DNA of 64,000 nt from Gadus chalcogrammus (GCF_026213295.1 NC_079412.1:671656-735655), one strand, 5' to 3'; positions 1 to 9,545 are shown, counted from the stretch's first letter. Notes: generated by a model from the letters alone, not told the origin. A program made the numbers and translations.

Positions 1-3
1 ATG

Positions 4-43
4 TGAACTAGACAGTCACTATGACAGTCCAAGCCACAGCACC
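4..43 (+). repeat. tRNA-array leader joined to the 5' end of the LINE
   Basis: Bases 2-43 match 5079-5120 of the ordinary tRNA unit exactly (42 bases). That stretch spans the gap between the Thr gene and the decayed Ser gene and ends in the first bases of a Thr-gene remnant. The segment lies inside the LINE target duplication, so it came in with the element. Homology ends at the cagcacc/tctcct junction; 44 onward is probably true LINE 5' UTR. Confidence 0.85.
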
Positions 44-186
44 TCTCCTCTCCTGGAACCGTCACCTTATCGTGGTGGAGAGGTTTGCGTGTCCCTGTGA
101 ACCTGAGGGCTGTGTTGTCTGGAGCCTTGTGCTCCTGGTAGGGTCTCTCATGGCAGAGTGGTCTCAGGCGAGGGGCCAGACTAAGA

Positions 187-3100
187 ATGGTTCAAAAATC
201 CTCAATGAATATCGAAAAAAGAGGAGATGTGACCCGGCCCGGAGGAAGCCCGGGGCCCCCGTCTGGAGCTAGGCCCAGACGGAGGGCTCGATGGCGAGCG
301 CCTGGTGGCCGGGTTTGCCACGGAGCCCGGTCGGGCACAGCCCGAACAAACTACGTGGCACCCCCCCTCTCTTCATCTCATGGGCCCACCACCTGTGGGA
401 AGACCCGTTGGGGTCGGGTGCGCAGCCACATGGGTGGCAGCGAAGGTCAGGGGTCTCGACGGACCAGACCCGGGCGGCAGAAGCTAGCTCTGGGGACGTG
501 GAACGTCACCTCGCTGTGGGGAAAGGAACCGGAGCTTGTGAGGGAGGTGGAGAGCTATCAGTTAGATCTGGTGGGGCTTACCTCCACGCACAGTCTCAGC
601 TCTGGTACCGTACTCCTGGATAAGGGTTGGACTCTATTCTTCTCCGGAGTTGCCAAGGGCGTGAGGCGCCGGGCGGGTGTGGGGATACTCATAAATCCCC
701 GGCTGAGCGCCGCGGTGTTGGAGTTTACCCCGGTAGACGAGAGGGTCGCCTCCCTGCGCCTAAGGGTTGTAGGGGGGAAAACTCTGACTGTTGTTTGTGC
801 GTATGCACCAAACAGCAGTTCAGAGTACTCGGCCTTCTTGGAGACCCTGAATGGAGTCCTGTATGGGGCTCCAGTAGGGGACTCCGTAGTTCTGCTGGGT
901 GACTTCAACGCCCACGTGGGCAACGATGGAGACACCTGGAGAGGCGTGGTGGGGAGGAACGGCCTCCCTGATCTAAACCCGAACGGTCGTTTGTTATTGG
1001 ACTTCTGTGCTAGTCATGGATTATCCATAACAAACACCATGTTCGAACATAAGGGTGCTCATAAGTGTACCTGGTACCAGAGTACCCTAGGCCGAAGATC
1101 AATGATCGATTTTGTGATCGTGTCATCTGATCTGAGGCCGCATGTTTTGGACACTCGGGTAAAGAGAGGGGCGGAACTGTCAACCGACCACCATCTGGTT
1201 GTGAGTTGGATCAGGGAATGGGGGAAATTTCCGGATAGACCTGGTAAGCCCAAACGCGTAGTGCGGGTGAACTGGGAACGTCTGGAGGAGGCCCCCGTCC
1301 TAGGTATCTTCAACTCACACCTCCGGCGGAGTTTTTCTAGCATTCCTGTGGAGGTTGGGGACATTGAGCCGGAGTGGGCTGTGTTCAAAGCCTCCATTGC
1401 TGAAGCTGCGGTGGCTAGCTGTGGCCTCAGGGTCTTAGGCTCCTCAAGGGGCGGTAACCCTCGGACACCGTGGTGGACACCGGTGGTCAGGGAAGCCGTC
1501 CGATTGAAGAAGGAGGCCTTCCGGGATATGATATCCTGGAGGACTCCTGACTCGGTTGCAGGGTACCGACAGGCCCGAAGGGCTGCAGCTGCTGCCGTGT
1601 CGGAGGCTAAGCAGCGGGTGTGGGAGAAGTTCGGAGAGGCCATGGAGAAGGACTTTCGGTCGGCACCAAAGTGTTTCTGGAAGACTATCCGGCACCTCAG
1701 GAGGGGGAAACGGGGAACCGTCCAAGCTGTGTACAGTAAGGAGGGGACTCTGTTGACCTCAACTGAGGAGGTCGTCGGACGTTGGAAGGAACACTTTGAG
1801 GAACTCCTGAACCCGAATAACACGCCCTCTATGTTGGAGGCAGAGCTCGAGGTTGATGGTGTTTCGTCGTCAATTTCCCTGGTGGAGGTCACTGAGGTAG
1901 TCAAACATCTCCGCAGTGGCAAAGCCCCAGGGATTGATGAGATCCAGCCAGAAATGCTAAAGGCTCTGGGTGTTGAGGGGCTGTCATGGCTGACACGCCT
2001 ATTCAACATCGCGTGGGAGTCGGGTACAGTGCCAAAGGAGTGGCAAACCGGGGTGGTGGTTCCCCTGTTCAAAAAGGGGGACCAGAGAGTGTGTGCCAAT
2101 TACCGGGGTATCACACTTCTCAGCCTCCCTGGTAAAGTCTACTCCAAGGTACTGGAAAGGAGGGTTCGGCCGGTCGTCGAACCTCAGATTGAAGAGGAAC
2201 AATGCGGTTTTCGCCCCAGACGTGGAACTACGGACCAGCTCTTCACTCTCGCAAGGATCCTGGAGGGGGCCTGGGAGTATGCCCATCCGGTCTACATGTG
2301 TTTTGTGGATCTGGAGAAGGCGTATGACCGGGTCCCCCAGGAGAAACTGTGGGAGGTGCTGCGGGAGTATGGGGTAAAGGGGTCTATCCTCAGGGCCATC
2401 CAATCCCTGTACTCCCAAAGCGAGAGCTGTGTTCGCGTCCTCGGCAGCCAGTCAGTTTCGTTCTCGGTGGGTGCTGGGCTCCGCCAGGGCTGCGCCTTGT
2501 CACCAATCCTGTTTGTGATATACATGGACAGGATATCGAGGCGTAGTCGTGGTGGGGAGGGGTTGCAGTTCGGTGGTCTGAGGATCTCGTCACTGCTTTT
2601 TGCGGATGATGTGGTCCTCATGGGATCATCGGCCTGTGACCTTCAGCACTCACTGGATCGGCTGGCGGCCGAGTGTGAAGCGGCTGGGATGAGGATCAGC
2701 ACCGCTAAATCTGAGGCCATGACTCTTAGCAGGAAACCGATGGATTGCTTACTCCGGGTAGGAAATGAGTCCTTAGCCCAAGTGAAGGAGTTCAAGTACC
2801 TCGGGGTCTTGTTCGCGAGTGAGGGTACTATGGAACGTGAGATTGGCCGGAGAATCGGAGCAGCGGGGGCGGTATTGCGTTCGCTTTACCGCACCGTTGT
2901 GACGAAAAGAGAGCTGAGCCGCAAGGCAAAGCTCTCGATCTACCGGTCGATCTTCGTTCCTATCCTCACCTATGGTCATGAGGGCTGGGTGATGACCGAA
3001 AGGACGAGATCGCGGGTACAAGTGGCCGAGATGAGTTTTCTCAGAAGGGTGGTTGGCGTCTCCCTTAGGGATAGGGTGAGAAGCTCAGCCATCCGTGAGG

Positions 3101-3387
3101 AACTCGGATTAGAGCCGCTGCTCCTTTACTTAGAAAGGAGTCAGCTGAGGTGGTTCGGGCATCTGGTAAGGATGCCCACTGGGCGCCTTCCTTGGGAGGT
3201 GTTTCAGGCACGTCCAGTGGGGAGGAGACCTCGGGGAAGACCCAGGACTAGGTGGAGAGATTATATCTCAACACTGGCCTGGGAACGCCTCGGGATCCCC
3301 CCGTCAGAGTTGGTCAATGTGGCCCGGGAAAGGGAAGTCTGGGGCCCCCTGCTTGAGCTGCTCCCCCCGCGACCCGACCCCGGATAA
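187..3387 (+). CDS. LINE ORF: endonuclease-reverse transcriptase, 1066 aa
   Basis: Single polyprotein that nicks the target and reverse-transcribes the element RNA at the nick. About the first 97 residues are basic and proline/glycine-rich without a recognised domain. An APE-type endonuclease spans roughly residues 98-335: GTWNVTSL near its start, [10 protein letters not shown] in the middle, [12 protein letters not shown], and STDHHLVV at the end. The reverse transcriptase spans roughly 560-830, with [25 protein letters not shown] and the catalytic [10 protein letters not shown] near residue 804. A conserved C-terminal tail with [14 protein letters not shown] follows. The position where most APE-type endonucleases have a QET motif reads LTSTH. 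No stop or frameshift interrupts it, so it may be active. ATG 187 is the first in-frame start; ATG 205 is an alternative. GC-rich composition contrasts with the AT-rich tRNA spacers. Confidence 0.93.
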   Translation: MVQKSSMNIEKRGDVTRPGGSPGPPSGARPRRRARWRAPGGRVCHGARSGTARTNYVAPPLSSSHGPTTCGKTRWGRVRSHMGGSEGQGSRRTRPGRQKLALGTWNVTSLWGKEPELVREVESYQLDLVGLTSTHSLSSGTVLLDKGWTLFFSGVAKGVRRRAGVGILINPRLSAAVLEFTPVDERVASLRLRVVGGKTLTVVCAYAPNSSSEYSAFLETLNGVLYGAPVGDSVVLLGDFNAHVGNDGDTWRGVVGRNGLPDLNPNGRLLLDFCASHGLSITNTMFEHKGAHKCTWYQSTLGRRSMIDFVIVSSDLRPHVLDTRVKRGAELSTDHHLVVSWIREWGKFPDRPGKPKRVVRVNWERLEEAPVLGIFNSHLRRSFSSIPVEVGDIEPEWAVFKASIAEAAVASCGLRVLGSSRGGNPRTPWWTPVVREAVRLKKEAFRDMISWRTPDSVAGYRQARRAAAAAVSEAKQRVWEKFGEAMEKDFRSAPKCFWKTIRHLRRGKRGTVQAVYSKEGTLLTSTEEVVGRWKEHFEELLNPNNTPSMLEAELEVDGVSSSISLVEVTEVVKHLRSGKAPGIDEIQPEMLKALGVEGLSWLTRLFNIAWESGTVPKEWQTGVVVPLFKKGDQRVCANYRGITLLSLPGKVYSKVLERRVRPVVEPQIEEEQCGFRPRRGTTDQLFTLARILEGAWEYAHPVYMCFVDLEKAYDRVPQEKLWEVLREYGVKGSILRAIQSLYSQSESCVRVLGSQSVSFSVGAGLRQGCALSPILFVIYMDRISRRSRGGEGLQFGGLRISSLLFADDVVLMGSSACDLQHSLDRLAAECEAAGMRISTAKSEAMTLSRKPMDCLLRVGNESLAQVKEFKYLGVLFASEGTMEREIGRRIGAAGAVLRSLYRTVVTKRELSRKAKLSIYRSIFVPILTYGHEGWVMTERTRSRVQVAEMSFLRRVVGVSLRDRVRSSAIREELGLEPLLLYLERSQLRWFGHLVRMPTGRLPWEVFQARPVGRRPRGRPRTRWRDYISTLAWERLGIPPSELVNVAREREVWGPLLELLPPRPDPG

Positions 3388-3405
3388 GCGGAAGAAAATG
3401 AGATG

Positions 3406-3417
3406 AACCGATACATG
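3406..3417. repeat. LINE copy 1 target-site duplication (3')
   Basis: Reads aaccgatacatg. It is identical to the empty site in other units and to the final ATG at bases 1-3. Confidence 0.85.
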
Positions 3418-3525
3418 AAAGTTTGCTTAACGATACAAGAGGGGAAATCGGTTATTGACTGGCAGTACGGTATCATACATTTCTTAGAGAAGTAGTCTGC
3501 GTACAGATAGCAGAACTGGCCAACG

Positions 3526-3556
3526 CTTGTCGGCAGGCCTGAATCTTCGTCGTGAC
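3526..3556 (-). pseudogene. tRNA-Ser 3'-end remnant
   Basis: The plus strand reads cttgtcggcaggcctgaatc, which matches the start of the reverse-complemented Ser gene (ttgtcggcaggattcgaa) and then diverges. It recurs at the same place in every unit with an intact H-to-A spacer. Confidence 0.5.
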
Positions 3557-3634
3557 GCAACAATGTTTTTCTCTTCGGTGGCTGTCAACACTTAATGCAT
3601 AAACGTACCGTACTCATATCAATGTGATGACCGG

Positions 3635-3743
3635 CACTAGCTTTTGAGCGCACACTAGCTTTTGAGCGCACAAGCGCACACTAGCGCACACTAGCTTTTG
3701 AGCGCACAAGCACACATAAGCGTGCGCTTTTGAAATCGCACGC
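3635..3743. repeat. 18-bp-unit minisatellite with terminal hairpin
   Basis: Repeats ctagcttttgagcgcaca with interspersed gcgcacac pieces. In most copies it ends in an inverted repeat, arms aaaagcg and cgctttt around tg (here one arm is ataagcg). It recurs once per unit in lengths of 109, 99 or 73 bp; the other coordinates are given with the units. Confidence 0.85.
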
Positions 3744-3894
3744 ACTGATTAACCTGTATCGTTGACGACAACACAGTTTCAATTCTCTCACTTGTTTCGA
3801 ACAATAGCATTCGGCAACATCTTTGGTAGGTTAAGCATTGCGTGACCTCATTTGATCAATATAGCACTCACCTGACTTTTCTAGGGCAATCAAA

Positions 3895-3966
3895 TGGAGA
3901 TGCCGGGGATTGAACCCGGGGCCTCAAACATGCAAAGCATACGCACTACCACTGAGCTACATCCCC
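3895..3966 (-). tRNA. tRNA-Ala (TGC), unit 1, variant
   Basis: 72 bases with an Ala scaffold, loop TTTGCAT and anticodon TGC. Box A TAGCTCAGTGG and box B GGTTCAATCC are kept. The D-stem has a mismatch (GTGC instead of GAGC), and the anticodon stem has one from caaacatgc in place of catacatgc. Functionality is doubtful. Confidence 0.7.
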
Positions 3967-4261
3967 TTACTGCTAGAGTATGTACATTTTAAACCGGCTT
4001 CGGAACACACCAAGGGTTTTCTCGTACATGGCATTCAGCACTTGGACCTGACAACACTAGTCTTCAGATCTATCAGACCTTGAAATATTTACATTTTATG
4101 TTTGGAGAACATGTTGTCAAAAAACATCGAATGCTAAGAGCCTGTCCAGATAATACCAGGTTTTAAATATGTCACCTTCTACATGCTTAGATTAACATAT
4201 TTGCACTGATTTCATGCAGTCTCACCGTAACATGTGTATGTGTTGGCTGACCAAGGGAATG

Positions 4262-4265
4262 AAAA
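4262..4265 (-). terminator. Pol III terminator of tRNA-Ser, unit 1
   Basis: Four T on the minus strand, 18 bases past the gene 3' end. It is present at the same spacing after the Ser gene in the other units. Confidence 0.6.
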
Positions 4266-4283
4266 TTCGTGATCAGAAATAAC

Positions 4284-4365
4284 CGTTGTCGGCAGGATTC
4301 GAACCTGCGCGGGGAGACCCCAATGGATTTCTAGTCCATCGCCTTAACCACTCGGCCACGACAAC
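4284..4365 (-). tRNA. tRNA-Ser (AGA), unit 1
   Basis: 82-base type II tRNA: acceptor stem GTTGTCG/CGACAAC with discriminator G, anticodon loop CTAGAAA (AGA), long variable arm GGGGTCTCCCC, box A TGGCCGAGTGG and box B GGTTCGAATCC. All stems pair. It decodes UCU/UCC serine codons. This is the most uniform gene of the array: 14 of 18 copies show no change. Confidence 0.95.
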
Positions 4366-4497
4366 ACACTTGTATAGTTCCAATTCTCTGGCTTTTTGGA
4401 ACAGGAAGAGTCTGGAACACTTAGGGTAGGTTAAGCCTTGCTTGATCTAATTTTGAAATAATCTTCAAATTGACTGAAGCTAGCTTTGATCACATCT

Positions 4498-4569
4498 TGG
4501 AGACGGCAGGCATTGAACCTCAGGCCTTCTACATGAGAAGCATACGCTTTGCCGTTGAGAGAAGTCCCC
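4498..4569 (-). pseudogene. Ala-derived pseudo-tRNA with CTC anticodon, unit 1
   Basis: Exactly 72 bases, aligned base for base with the Ala genes. The loop TTCTCAT would give a CTC (Glu) anticodon. The D-stem and T-stem each have at least two mismatches, so it is not a plausible working tRNA. Unlike the real Ala(TGC) genes it is almost identical in all 18 units. Confidence 0.75.
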
Positions 4570-4846
4570 TGTGTTACTTCAATTGTACATCTGTAAAACC
4601 GATTCCTGAAGCTTTGCTTAACGATAGAAGGGACAAATAGGTCATTAGTTGGCACTAGGGTATCATACATTTTATAGAGAATTTAGCTTGCCTGCCGCTG
4701 TTTTCATTGATGGAAAGTCTATTGCATTGATGGATTGCAAGCTTACAACCACAAGCAAGATTGCCAGTTAGGACAATTCCGTTTTTTTTAACTGCAAGAA
4801 ACACTTTTATCACATCTACACCAGATGATGCTGTTGCAATATGTGT

Positions 4847-4920
4847 AGGTACTGCTGGGAGTTGAACCCAGGGTCTCCTGTTTACAAGACAGGCACTTTC
4901 ACCAGCTAAGCCACAGCACC
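4847..4920 (-). tRNA. tRNA-Thr (TGT), unit 1
   Basis: 74 bases: acceptor GGTGCTG/CAGTACC with one G-U pair, loop CTTGTAA (TGT), T-arm CTGGG/CCCAG. The D-stem has a G-U pair (aggcactttc). The T5 run found after most other Thr copies is changed to ATATT here, so termination may fail. Confidence 0.85.
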
Positions 4921-5108
4921 CCTATGGTAATGTTTACTTGAGACACCAATGAAAAAGGTCTCATGTAGCGTGACCCGATCATGTGTTAAGCTATCAGAAC
5001 TGGCGGCTAAAGGAATTCCAATTGAGTAGGTTACTTACATTATACAACTTACTGATGTGATTAGAACACTGCCTCTTCTGTGAACTAGACAGTCACTATG
5101 ACAGTCCA

Positions 5109-5123
5109 AGCCACAGCACCCCT
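5109..5123 (-). pseudogene. tRNA-Thr 5'-end remnant
   Basis: Reverse complement begins GGTGCTGTGGCTT, the first 13 bases of the Thr gene, then diverges. It recurs in each full unit, and the LINE leader ends within it. Confidence 0.55.
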
Positions 5124-5246
5124 CTCAGTTCAGGAGTAATGCTTCAGCAATTGATTGGGAAGACAACGAAAGAGGTCTGCAGTACCATGACATATTTCTG
5201 TTGATCCTTTAAACAGCCCCTTAAACATACACTGATTAACCTGTAC

Positions 5247-5325
5247 CGTTGACGGCAGGATTCGAACCTGCGCGGGGAGACCCCAATGGATTTCTAGTCC
5301 ATCACCGTAACCACACAGTATCGAC
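5247..5325 (-). pseudogene. degenerate tRNA-Ser (AGA), unit 1
   Basis: The anticodon arm, variable arm and T-arm match the Ser gene. The first 20 or so bases are altered and 3 bases shorter (79 versus 82), removing the box A consensus and acceptor pairing. Box B GGTTCGAATCC is intact. Confidence 0.75.
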
Positions 5326-5518
5326 GTTTCAATTCTCTATCTTGTTCAAACATTAGCATTCTGCAACATTTTTGGTATGTAAAGCATTGCGTGACCTCAT
5401 TTTGTTTAAAAATTCATCACACAGTAACATTCAGCAATGTTTCGTGATCGGATCATTTTTGACTTCTACCTTATAAATGGGATTCAATTATAATTCACCC
5501 GTCACCTTCACTACAATT

Positions 5519-5590
5519 TGGAGATGCCGGGGATTGAACCCGGGACCTCATACATGCGAAGCATGCGCTCTACCACTGAGCTACATCCCC
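5519..5590 (-). tRNA. tRNA-Ala (CGC), unit 1
   Basis: 72 bases, loop TTCGCAT (anticodon CGC), box A TAGCTCAGTGG, box B GGTTCAATCC, all stems paired (one G-U in the acceptor and one in the anticodon stem). The T4 run found about 40 bases downstream in most copies is broken here (ataaatggg). Confidence 0.92.
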
Positions 5591-5732
5591 ATTATGTAAT
5601 AAATAGTACATCTCTACTGTCAATACCTGAAGCTATGCTTAATGATACAGCCAATCAATAGGTTGACTTGCACTAGACCATCCTAAGAGATGAAGATATT
5701 TGGCCTGCCTGCTAAAAGCAGAGGTGGAAAAC

Positions 5733-5811
5733 TGGTGTGGCAGATTTCAATCATGGAGCGGGGTATCCAATGGATTTCTAGTGCATCAGCTTAACCGCTT
5801 GGCCAGGACAA
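5733..5811 (-). pseudogene. decayed tRNA-Ser (G), unit 1
   Basis: Keeps ggatttctag and the cttaaccgcttggcc 5' part of the Ser gene. The T-arm is scrambled (cagatttcaatcatgg) and the acceptor stem does not pair. Confidence 0.7.
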
Positions 5812-5933
5812 TGGTGCTTATCGACCTCAAGTCTATCAGTTGTTCGAACAGTAACAGACTGCAACGCTTGAGGCTGTGTGATCAAATTGTGAAATAGTCC
5901 TACACCCTTGACCACAGCTTGCTTTGATCACAT

Positions 5934-5992
5934 CTTAGTGATCGGACCTCAGCACTCCTACATGAGAAGCTTTACAGATGAGCCGAAAACAG
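5934..5992 (-). pseudogene. decayed tRNA-Ala (H), unit 1
   Basis: Weak Ala similarity (cctcagcactcctacatgag). Its position after the Ser copy and the flanks tttgatcacatctt and acttcaattgtacat match the pseudo-tRNA C block, which supports common descent. Confidence 0.45.
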
Positions 5993-6504
5993 ATTACTTC
6001 AATTGTACATGTGGCAACCGATACATGAAAGTTTGCTTAACGATACAAGAGGGGAAATCGGTTATTGACTGGCAGTACGGTATCATACATTTCTTAGAGA
6101 AGTAGTCTGCGTACAGATAGCAGAACTGGCCAACGCTTGTCGGCAGGCCTGAATCTTCGTCGTGACGCAACAATGTTTTTCTCTTCGGTGGCTGTCAACA
6201 CTTAATGCATAAACGTACCGTACTCATATCAATGTGTTGACCGGCACTAGCTTTTGAACGCACACTAGCTTTTGAGCGCACAAGCGCACACTAGCGCACA
6301 CTAGCTTTTGAGCGCACAAGCACACAAAAGCGTGCGCTTTTGAAATCGCACGCTCTGATTAACCTGCATCGTTGACGACAACACAGTTTCAATTCTCTCA
6401 CTTGTTTCGAACAATAGCATTCGGCAACATCTTTGGTAGGTTAAGCATTGCGTGACCTCATTTGATCAATATAGCACTCACCTGACTTTTCTAGGGCAAT
6501 CAAA

Positions 6505-6576
6505 TGGCGATGCCGGTGATTGAACCCGGGGCCTCATACATGCAAAGCATACGCACTACCACTGAGCTACATCCCC
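6505..6576 (-). pseudogene. decayed tRNA-Ala (TGC), unit 2
   Basis: tggcgatgccggtgatt breaks acceptor pair 3-70 and T-stem pair 53-61, and the D-stem also has a mismatch. The same haplotype is in units 3 and 5. Confidence 0.65.
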
Positions 6577-6872
6577 TTACTGCTAGAGTATGTACATTTT
6601 AAACCGGCTTCAGCACTTGGGATTCAGCACTTGGACCTGACAACACTAGTCTTCAGATCTATCAGACCTTGAAATATTTACATTTTATGTTTGGAGAACA
6701 TGTTGTCAAAAAACATCGAATGCTAAGAGCCTGTCCAGATAATACCAGGTTTTAAATATGTCACCTTCTACATGCTTAGATTAACATATTTGCACTGATT
6801 TCATGCAGTCTCACCGTAATATGTGTATGTGTTGGCTGACCAAGGGAATGAAAATTCGTAATCAGAAAGAAC

Positions 6873-6954
6873 CGTTGTCGGCAGGATTCGAACCTGCGCG
6901 GGGAGACCCCAATGGATTTCTAGTCCATCGCCTTAACCACTCGGCCACGACAAC
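6873..6954 (-). tRNA. tRNA-Ser (AGA), unit 2
   Basis: No difference seen from the unit-1 gene. Confidence 0.95.
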
Positions 6955-7086
6955 ACACTTGTATAGATCCAATTCTCTGGCTTTTTGGAACAGGAAGAGT
7001 CTGGAACACTTAGGGTAGGTTAAGCCTTGCTTGATCTAATTTTGAAATAATCTTCAAATTGACTGAAGCTAGCTTTGATCACATCT

Positions 7087-7158
7087 TGGAGACGGCAGGC
7101 ATTGAACCTCAGGCCTTCTACATGAGAAGCATACGCTTTGCCGTTGAGAGAAGTCCCC
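7087..7158 (-). pseudogene. CTC pseudo-tRNA (C), unit 2
   Basis: Identical to the unit-1 copy. Confidence 0.7.
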
Positions 7159-7426
7159 TGTGTTACTTCAATTGTACATCTGTAAAACCGATTCCTGAAG
7201 CTTTGCTTAACGATAGAAGGGACAAATAGGTCATTAGTTGGCACTAGGGTATCATACATTTTATAGAGAATTTAGCTTGCCTGCCGCTGTTTTCATTGAT
7301 GGAAAGTCTATTGCATTGATGGATTGCAAGCTTACAACCACAAGCAAGATTGCCAGTTAGGACAATTCCGTTTTTTTTAACTGCAAGAAACACTTTTATC
7401 ACATCTACACCAGTTGATGCTGTTGC

Positions 7427-7431
7427 AAAAA
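7427..7431 (-). terminator. Pol III terminator of tRNA-Thr, unit 2
   Basis: Five T on the minus strand, 4 bases past the gene end. Present in all full Thr copies except units 1 and 4. Confidence 0.65.
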
Positions 7432-7435
7432 GTGT

Positions 7436-7509
7436 AGGTACTGCTGGGAGTTGAACCCAGGGTCTCCTGTTTACAAGACAGGCACTTTCACCAGCTAAGC
7501 CACAGCACC
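7436..7509 (-). tRNA. tRNA-Thr (TGT), unit 2
   Basis: Same D-stem G-U pair as unit 1, but with an intact T5 terminator. Confidence 0.9.
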
Positions 7510-7835
7510 CCTATGGTAATGTTTACTTGAGACACCAATGAAAAAGGTCTCATGTAGCGTGACCCGATCATGTGTTAAGCTATCAGAACTGGCGGCTAAA
7601 GGAATTCCAATTGAGTAGGTTACTTACATTATACAACTTACTGATGTGATTAGAACACTGCCTCTTCTGTGAACTAGACAGTCACTATGACAGTCCAAGC
7701 CACAGCACCCCTCTCAGTTCAGGAGTAATGCTTCAGCAATTGATTGGGAAGACAACGAAAGAGGTCTGCAGTACCATGACATATTTCTGTTGATCCTTTA
7801 AACAGCCCCTTAAACATACACTGATTAACCTGTAC

Positions 7836-7914
7836 CGTTGACGGCAGGATTCGAACCTTCGCGGGGAGACCCCAATGGATTTCTAGTCCATCACCGTAAC
7901 CACACAGTATCGAC
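7836..7914 (-). pseudogene. degenerate tRNA-Ser (E), unit 2
   Basis: As the unit-1 copy, with an extra T-stem change (gaaccttcg). Confidence 0.72.
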
Positions 7915-8107
7915 GTTTCAATTCTCTATCTTGTTCAAACATTAGCATTCTGCAACATTTTTGGTATGTAAAGCATTGCGTGACCTCATTTTGTTTAAAA
8001 ATTCATCACACAGTAACATTCACCAATGTTTCGTGATCGGATCATTTTTGACTTCTACCTTATAAAAGGGATTCATTTATAATTCACCCGTCACCTTCAC
8101 TACAATT

Positions 8108-8179
8108 TGGAGATGCCGGGGATTGAACCCGGGACCTCATACATGCGAAGCATGCGCTCTACCACTGAGCTACATCCCC
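8108..8179 (-). tRNA. tRNA-Ala (CGC), unit 2
   Basis: Intact gene. T4 run (minus strand) at 8064-8067. Confidence 0.93.
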
Positions 8180-9095
8180 ATTATGTAATAAATAGTACAT
8201 CTCTACTGTCAATACCTGAAGCTATGCTTAATGATACAGCCAATCAATAGGTTGACTTGCACTAGACCATCCTAAGAGATGAAGATATTTGGCCTGCCTG
8301 CTAAAAGCAGAGGTGGAAAACTGGTGTGGCAGATTTCAATCATGGAGCGGGGTATCCAATGGATTTCTAGTGCATCAGCTTAACCGCTTGGCCAGGACAA
8401 TGGTGCTTATCGACCTCAAGTCTATCAGTTGTTCGAACAGTAACAGACTGCAACGCTTGAGGCTGTGTGATCAAATTGTGAAATAGTCCTACACCCTTGA
8501 CCACAGCTTGCTTTGATCACATCTTAGTGATCGGACCTCAGCACTCCTACATGAGAAGCTTTACAGATGAGCCGAAAACAGATTACTTCAATTGTACATG
8601 TGGCAACCGATACATTGAAAGTTTGCTTAACGATACAAGAGGGGAAATCGGTTATTGACTGGCAGTACGGTATCATACATTTCTTAGAGAAGTAGTCTGC
8701 GTACAGATAGCAGAACTGGCCAACGCTTGTCGGCAGGCCTGAATCTTCGTCGTGACGCAACAATGTTTTTCTCTTCGGTGGCTGTCAACACTTAATGCAT
8801 AAACGTACCGTACTCATATCAATGTGTTGACCGGCACTAGCTTTTGAGCGCACACTAGCTTTTGAGCGCACAAGCGCACACTAGCGCACACTAGCTTTTG
8901 AGCGCACAAGCACACAAAAGCGTGCGCTTTTGAAATCGCACGCACTGATTAACCTGTATCGTTGACGACAACACAGTTATCAATTCTCTCACTTGTTTCG
9001 AACAATAGCATTCGGCAACATCTTTGGTAGGTTAAGCATTGCGTGACCTCATTTGATCAATATAGCACTCACCTGACTTTTCTAGGGCAATCAAA

Positions 9096-9167
9096 TGGCG
9101 ATGCCGGTGATTGAACCCGGGGCCTCATACATGCAAAGCATACGCACTACCACTGAGCTACATCCCC
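9096..9167 (-). pseudogene. decayed tRNA-Ala (TGC), unit 3
   Basis: Same haplotype as unit 2. Confidence 0.65.
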
Positions 9168-9463
9168 TTACTGCTAGAGTATGTACATTTTAAACCGGCT
9201 TCAGCACTTGGGATTCAGCACTTGGACCTGACAACACTAGTCTTCAGATCTATCAGACCTTGAAATATTTACATTTTATGTTTGGAGAACATGTTGTCAA
9301 AAAACATCGAATGCTAAGAGCCTGTCCAGATAATACCAGGTTTTAAATATGTCACCTTCTACATGCTTAGATTAACATATTTGCACTGATTTCATGCAGT
9401 CTCACCGTAATATGTGTATGTGTTGGCTGACCAAGGGAATGAAAATTCGTAATCAGAATGAAC

Positions 9464-9545
9464 CGTTGTCGGCAGGATTCGAACCTGCGCGGGGAGTCCC
9501 CAAAGGATTTCTAGTCCATCGCCTTAACCACTCGGCCACGACAAC
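9464..9545 (-). tRNA. tRNA-Ser (AGA), unit 3, variant
   Basis: gtccccaaagga in place of accccaatgga makes one anticodon-stem mismatch (28-42). The variable arm still pairs. Confidence 0.82.

Larger units (their letters stand above)
1..3405 (+). mobile_element. RTE-clade LINE (Rex3-like), copy 1, essentially full length
   Basis: Non-LTR retrotransposon with one long ORF, about 180 bases of 5' leader and an 18-base 3' tail without poly(A), ending just after the ORF in a short ATGA-like motif. A minimal 3' UTR and a simple-repeat tail fit RTE elements. Bases 1-3 are the last part of the 5' target duplication; the element with its leader is 4-3405. The 12-base target duplication aaccgatacatg is complete at 3406-3417. 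The insertion point is the spacer next to the decayed Ala tRNA block. The assignment to a Rex3-like RTE rests on remembered protein and 3'-end features of fish elements and was not searched. Confidence 0.9.
3406..3894. repeat. tail of the unit interrupted by LINE copy 1
   Basis: Spacer leading to the unit-1 Ala gene. It holds a tRNA-Ser 3'-end remnant at about 3526-3556, the minisatellite, and at about 3755-3800 a spacer related to the E-F spacer from which the Ser gene body is missing. Confidence 0.8.
3895..6504. repeat. tRNA array unit 1 (2610 bp, full form)
   Basis: Order A-B-C-D-E-F-G-H-minisatellite. Spacer A-B (3967-4283) has no gene. Spacer D-E (4921-5246) holds a Thr 5'-end remnant at 5109-5123. 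G-H block 5733-5992; minisatellite 6245-6353 (109 bp). Closest relative is unit 4: they share gatcagaaataacc before the Ser gene and a changed Thr terminator. Confidence 0.9.
6505..9095. repeat. tRNA array unit 2 (2591 bp, full form)
   Basis: G-H block 8322-8581; minisatellite 8835-8943 (109 bp). The A-B spacer has a variant with a duplicated cagcacttgg motif in place of the cggaacacaccaagg segment. Confidence 0.9.

Noticed and set aside
1059..2099. 346-codon frame antisense to the LINE
   Set aside because: It mirrors the GC-rich reverse transcriptase ORF and has no domain. The LINE sense frame explains it.
3635..3743. Short regular repeats considered as a CRISPR array
   Set aside because: The repeats are nearly contiguous without unique spacers, and the setting is a vertebrate tRNA array.
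4498..4569. tRNA-Glu (CTC) call from the anticodon
   Set aside because: The scaffold is Ala and the D- and T-stems are broken; this is a pseudogene.
4431..4670. 79-codon minus-strand frame repeated in every unit
   Set aside because: It runs through the pseudo-tRNA and spacer, has no recognisable domain, and its openness follows from low divergence among copies. The conservation is kept as a finding, but not as a protein gene.
5700..6105. 65-codon plus-strand frames recurring in each unit
   Set aside because: They are antisense readings of decayed Ser and Ala tRNA copies and spacers.
6803..7018. 71-codon plus-strand frame with AGFEPARGDPNGFLVHRLNH
   Set aside because: This is the reverse-strand translation of the tRNA-Ser gene, a common artefact.
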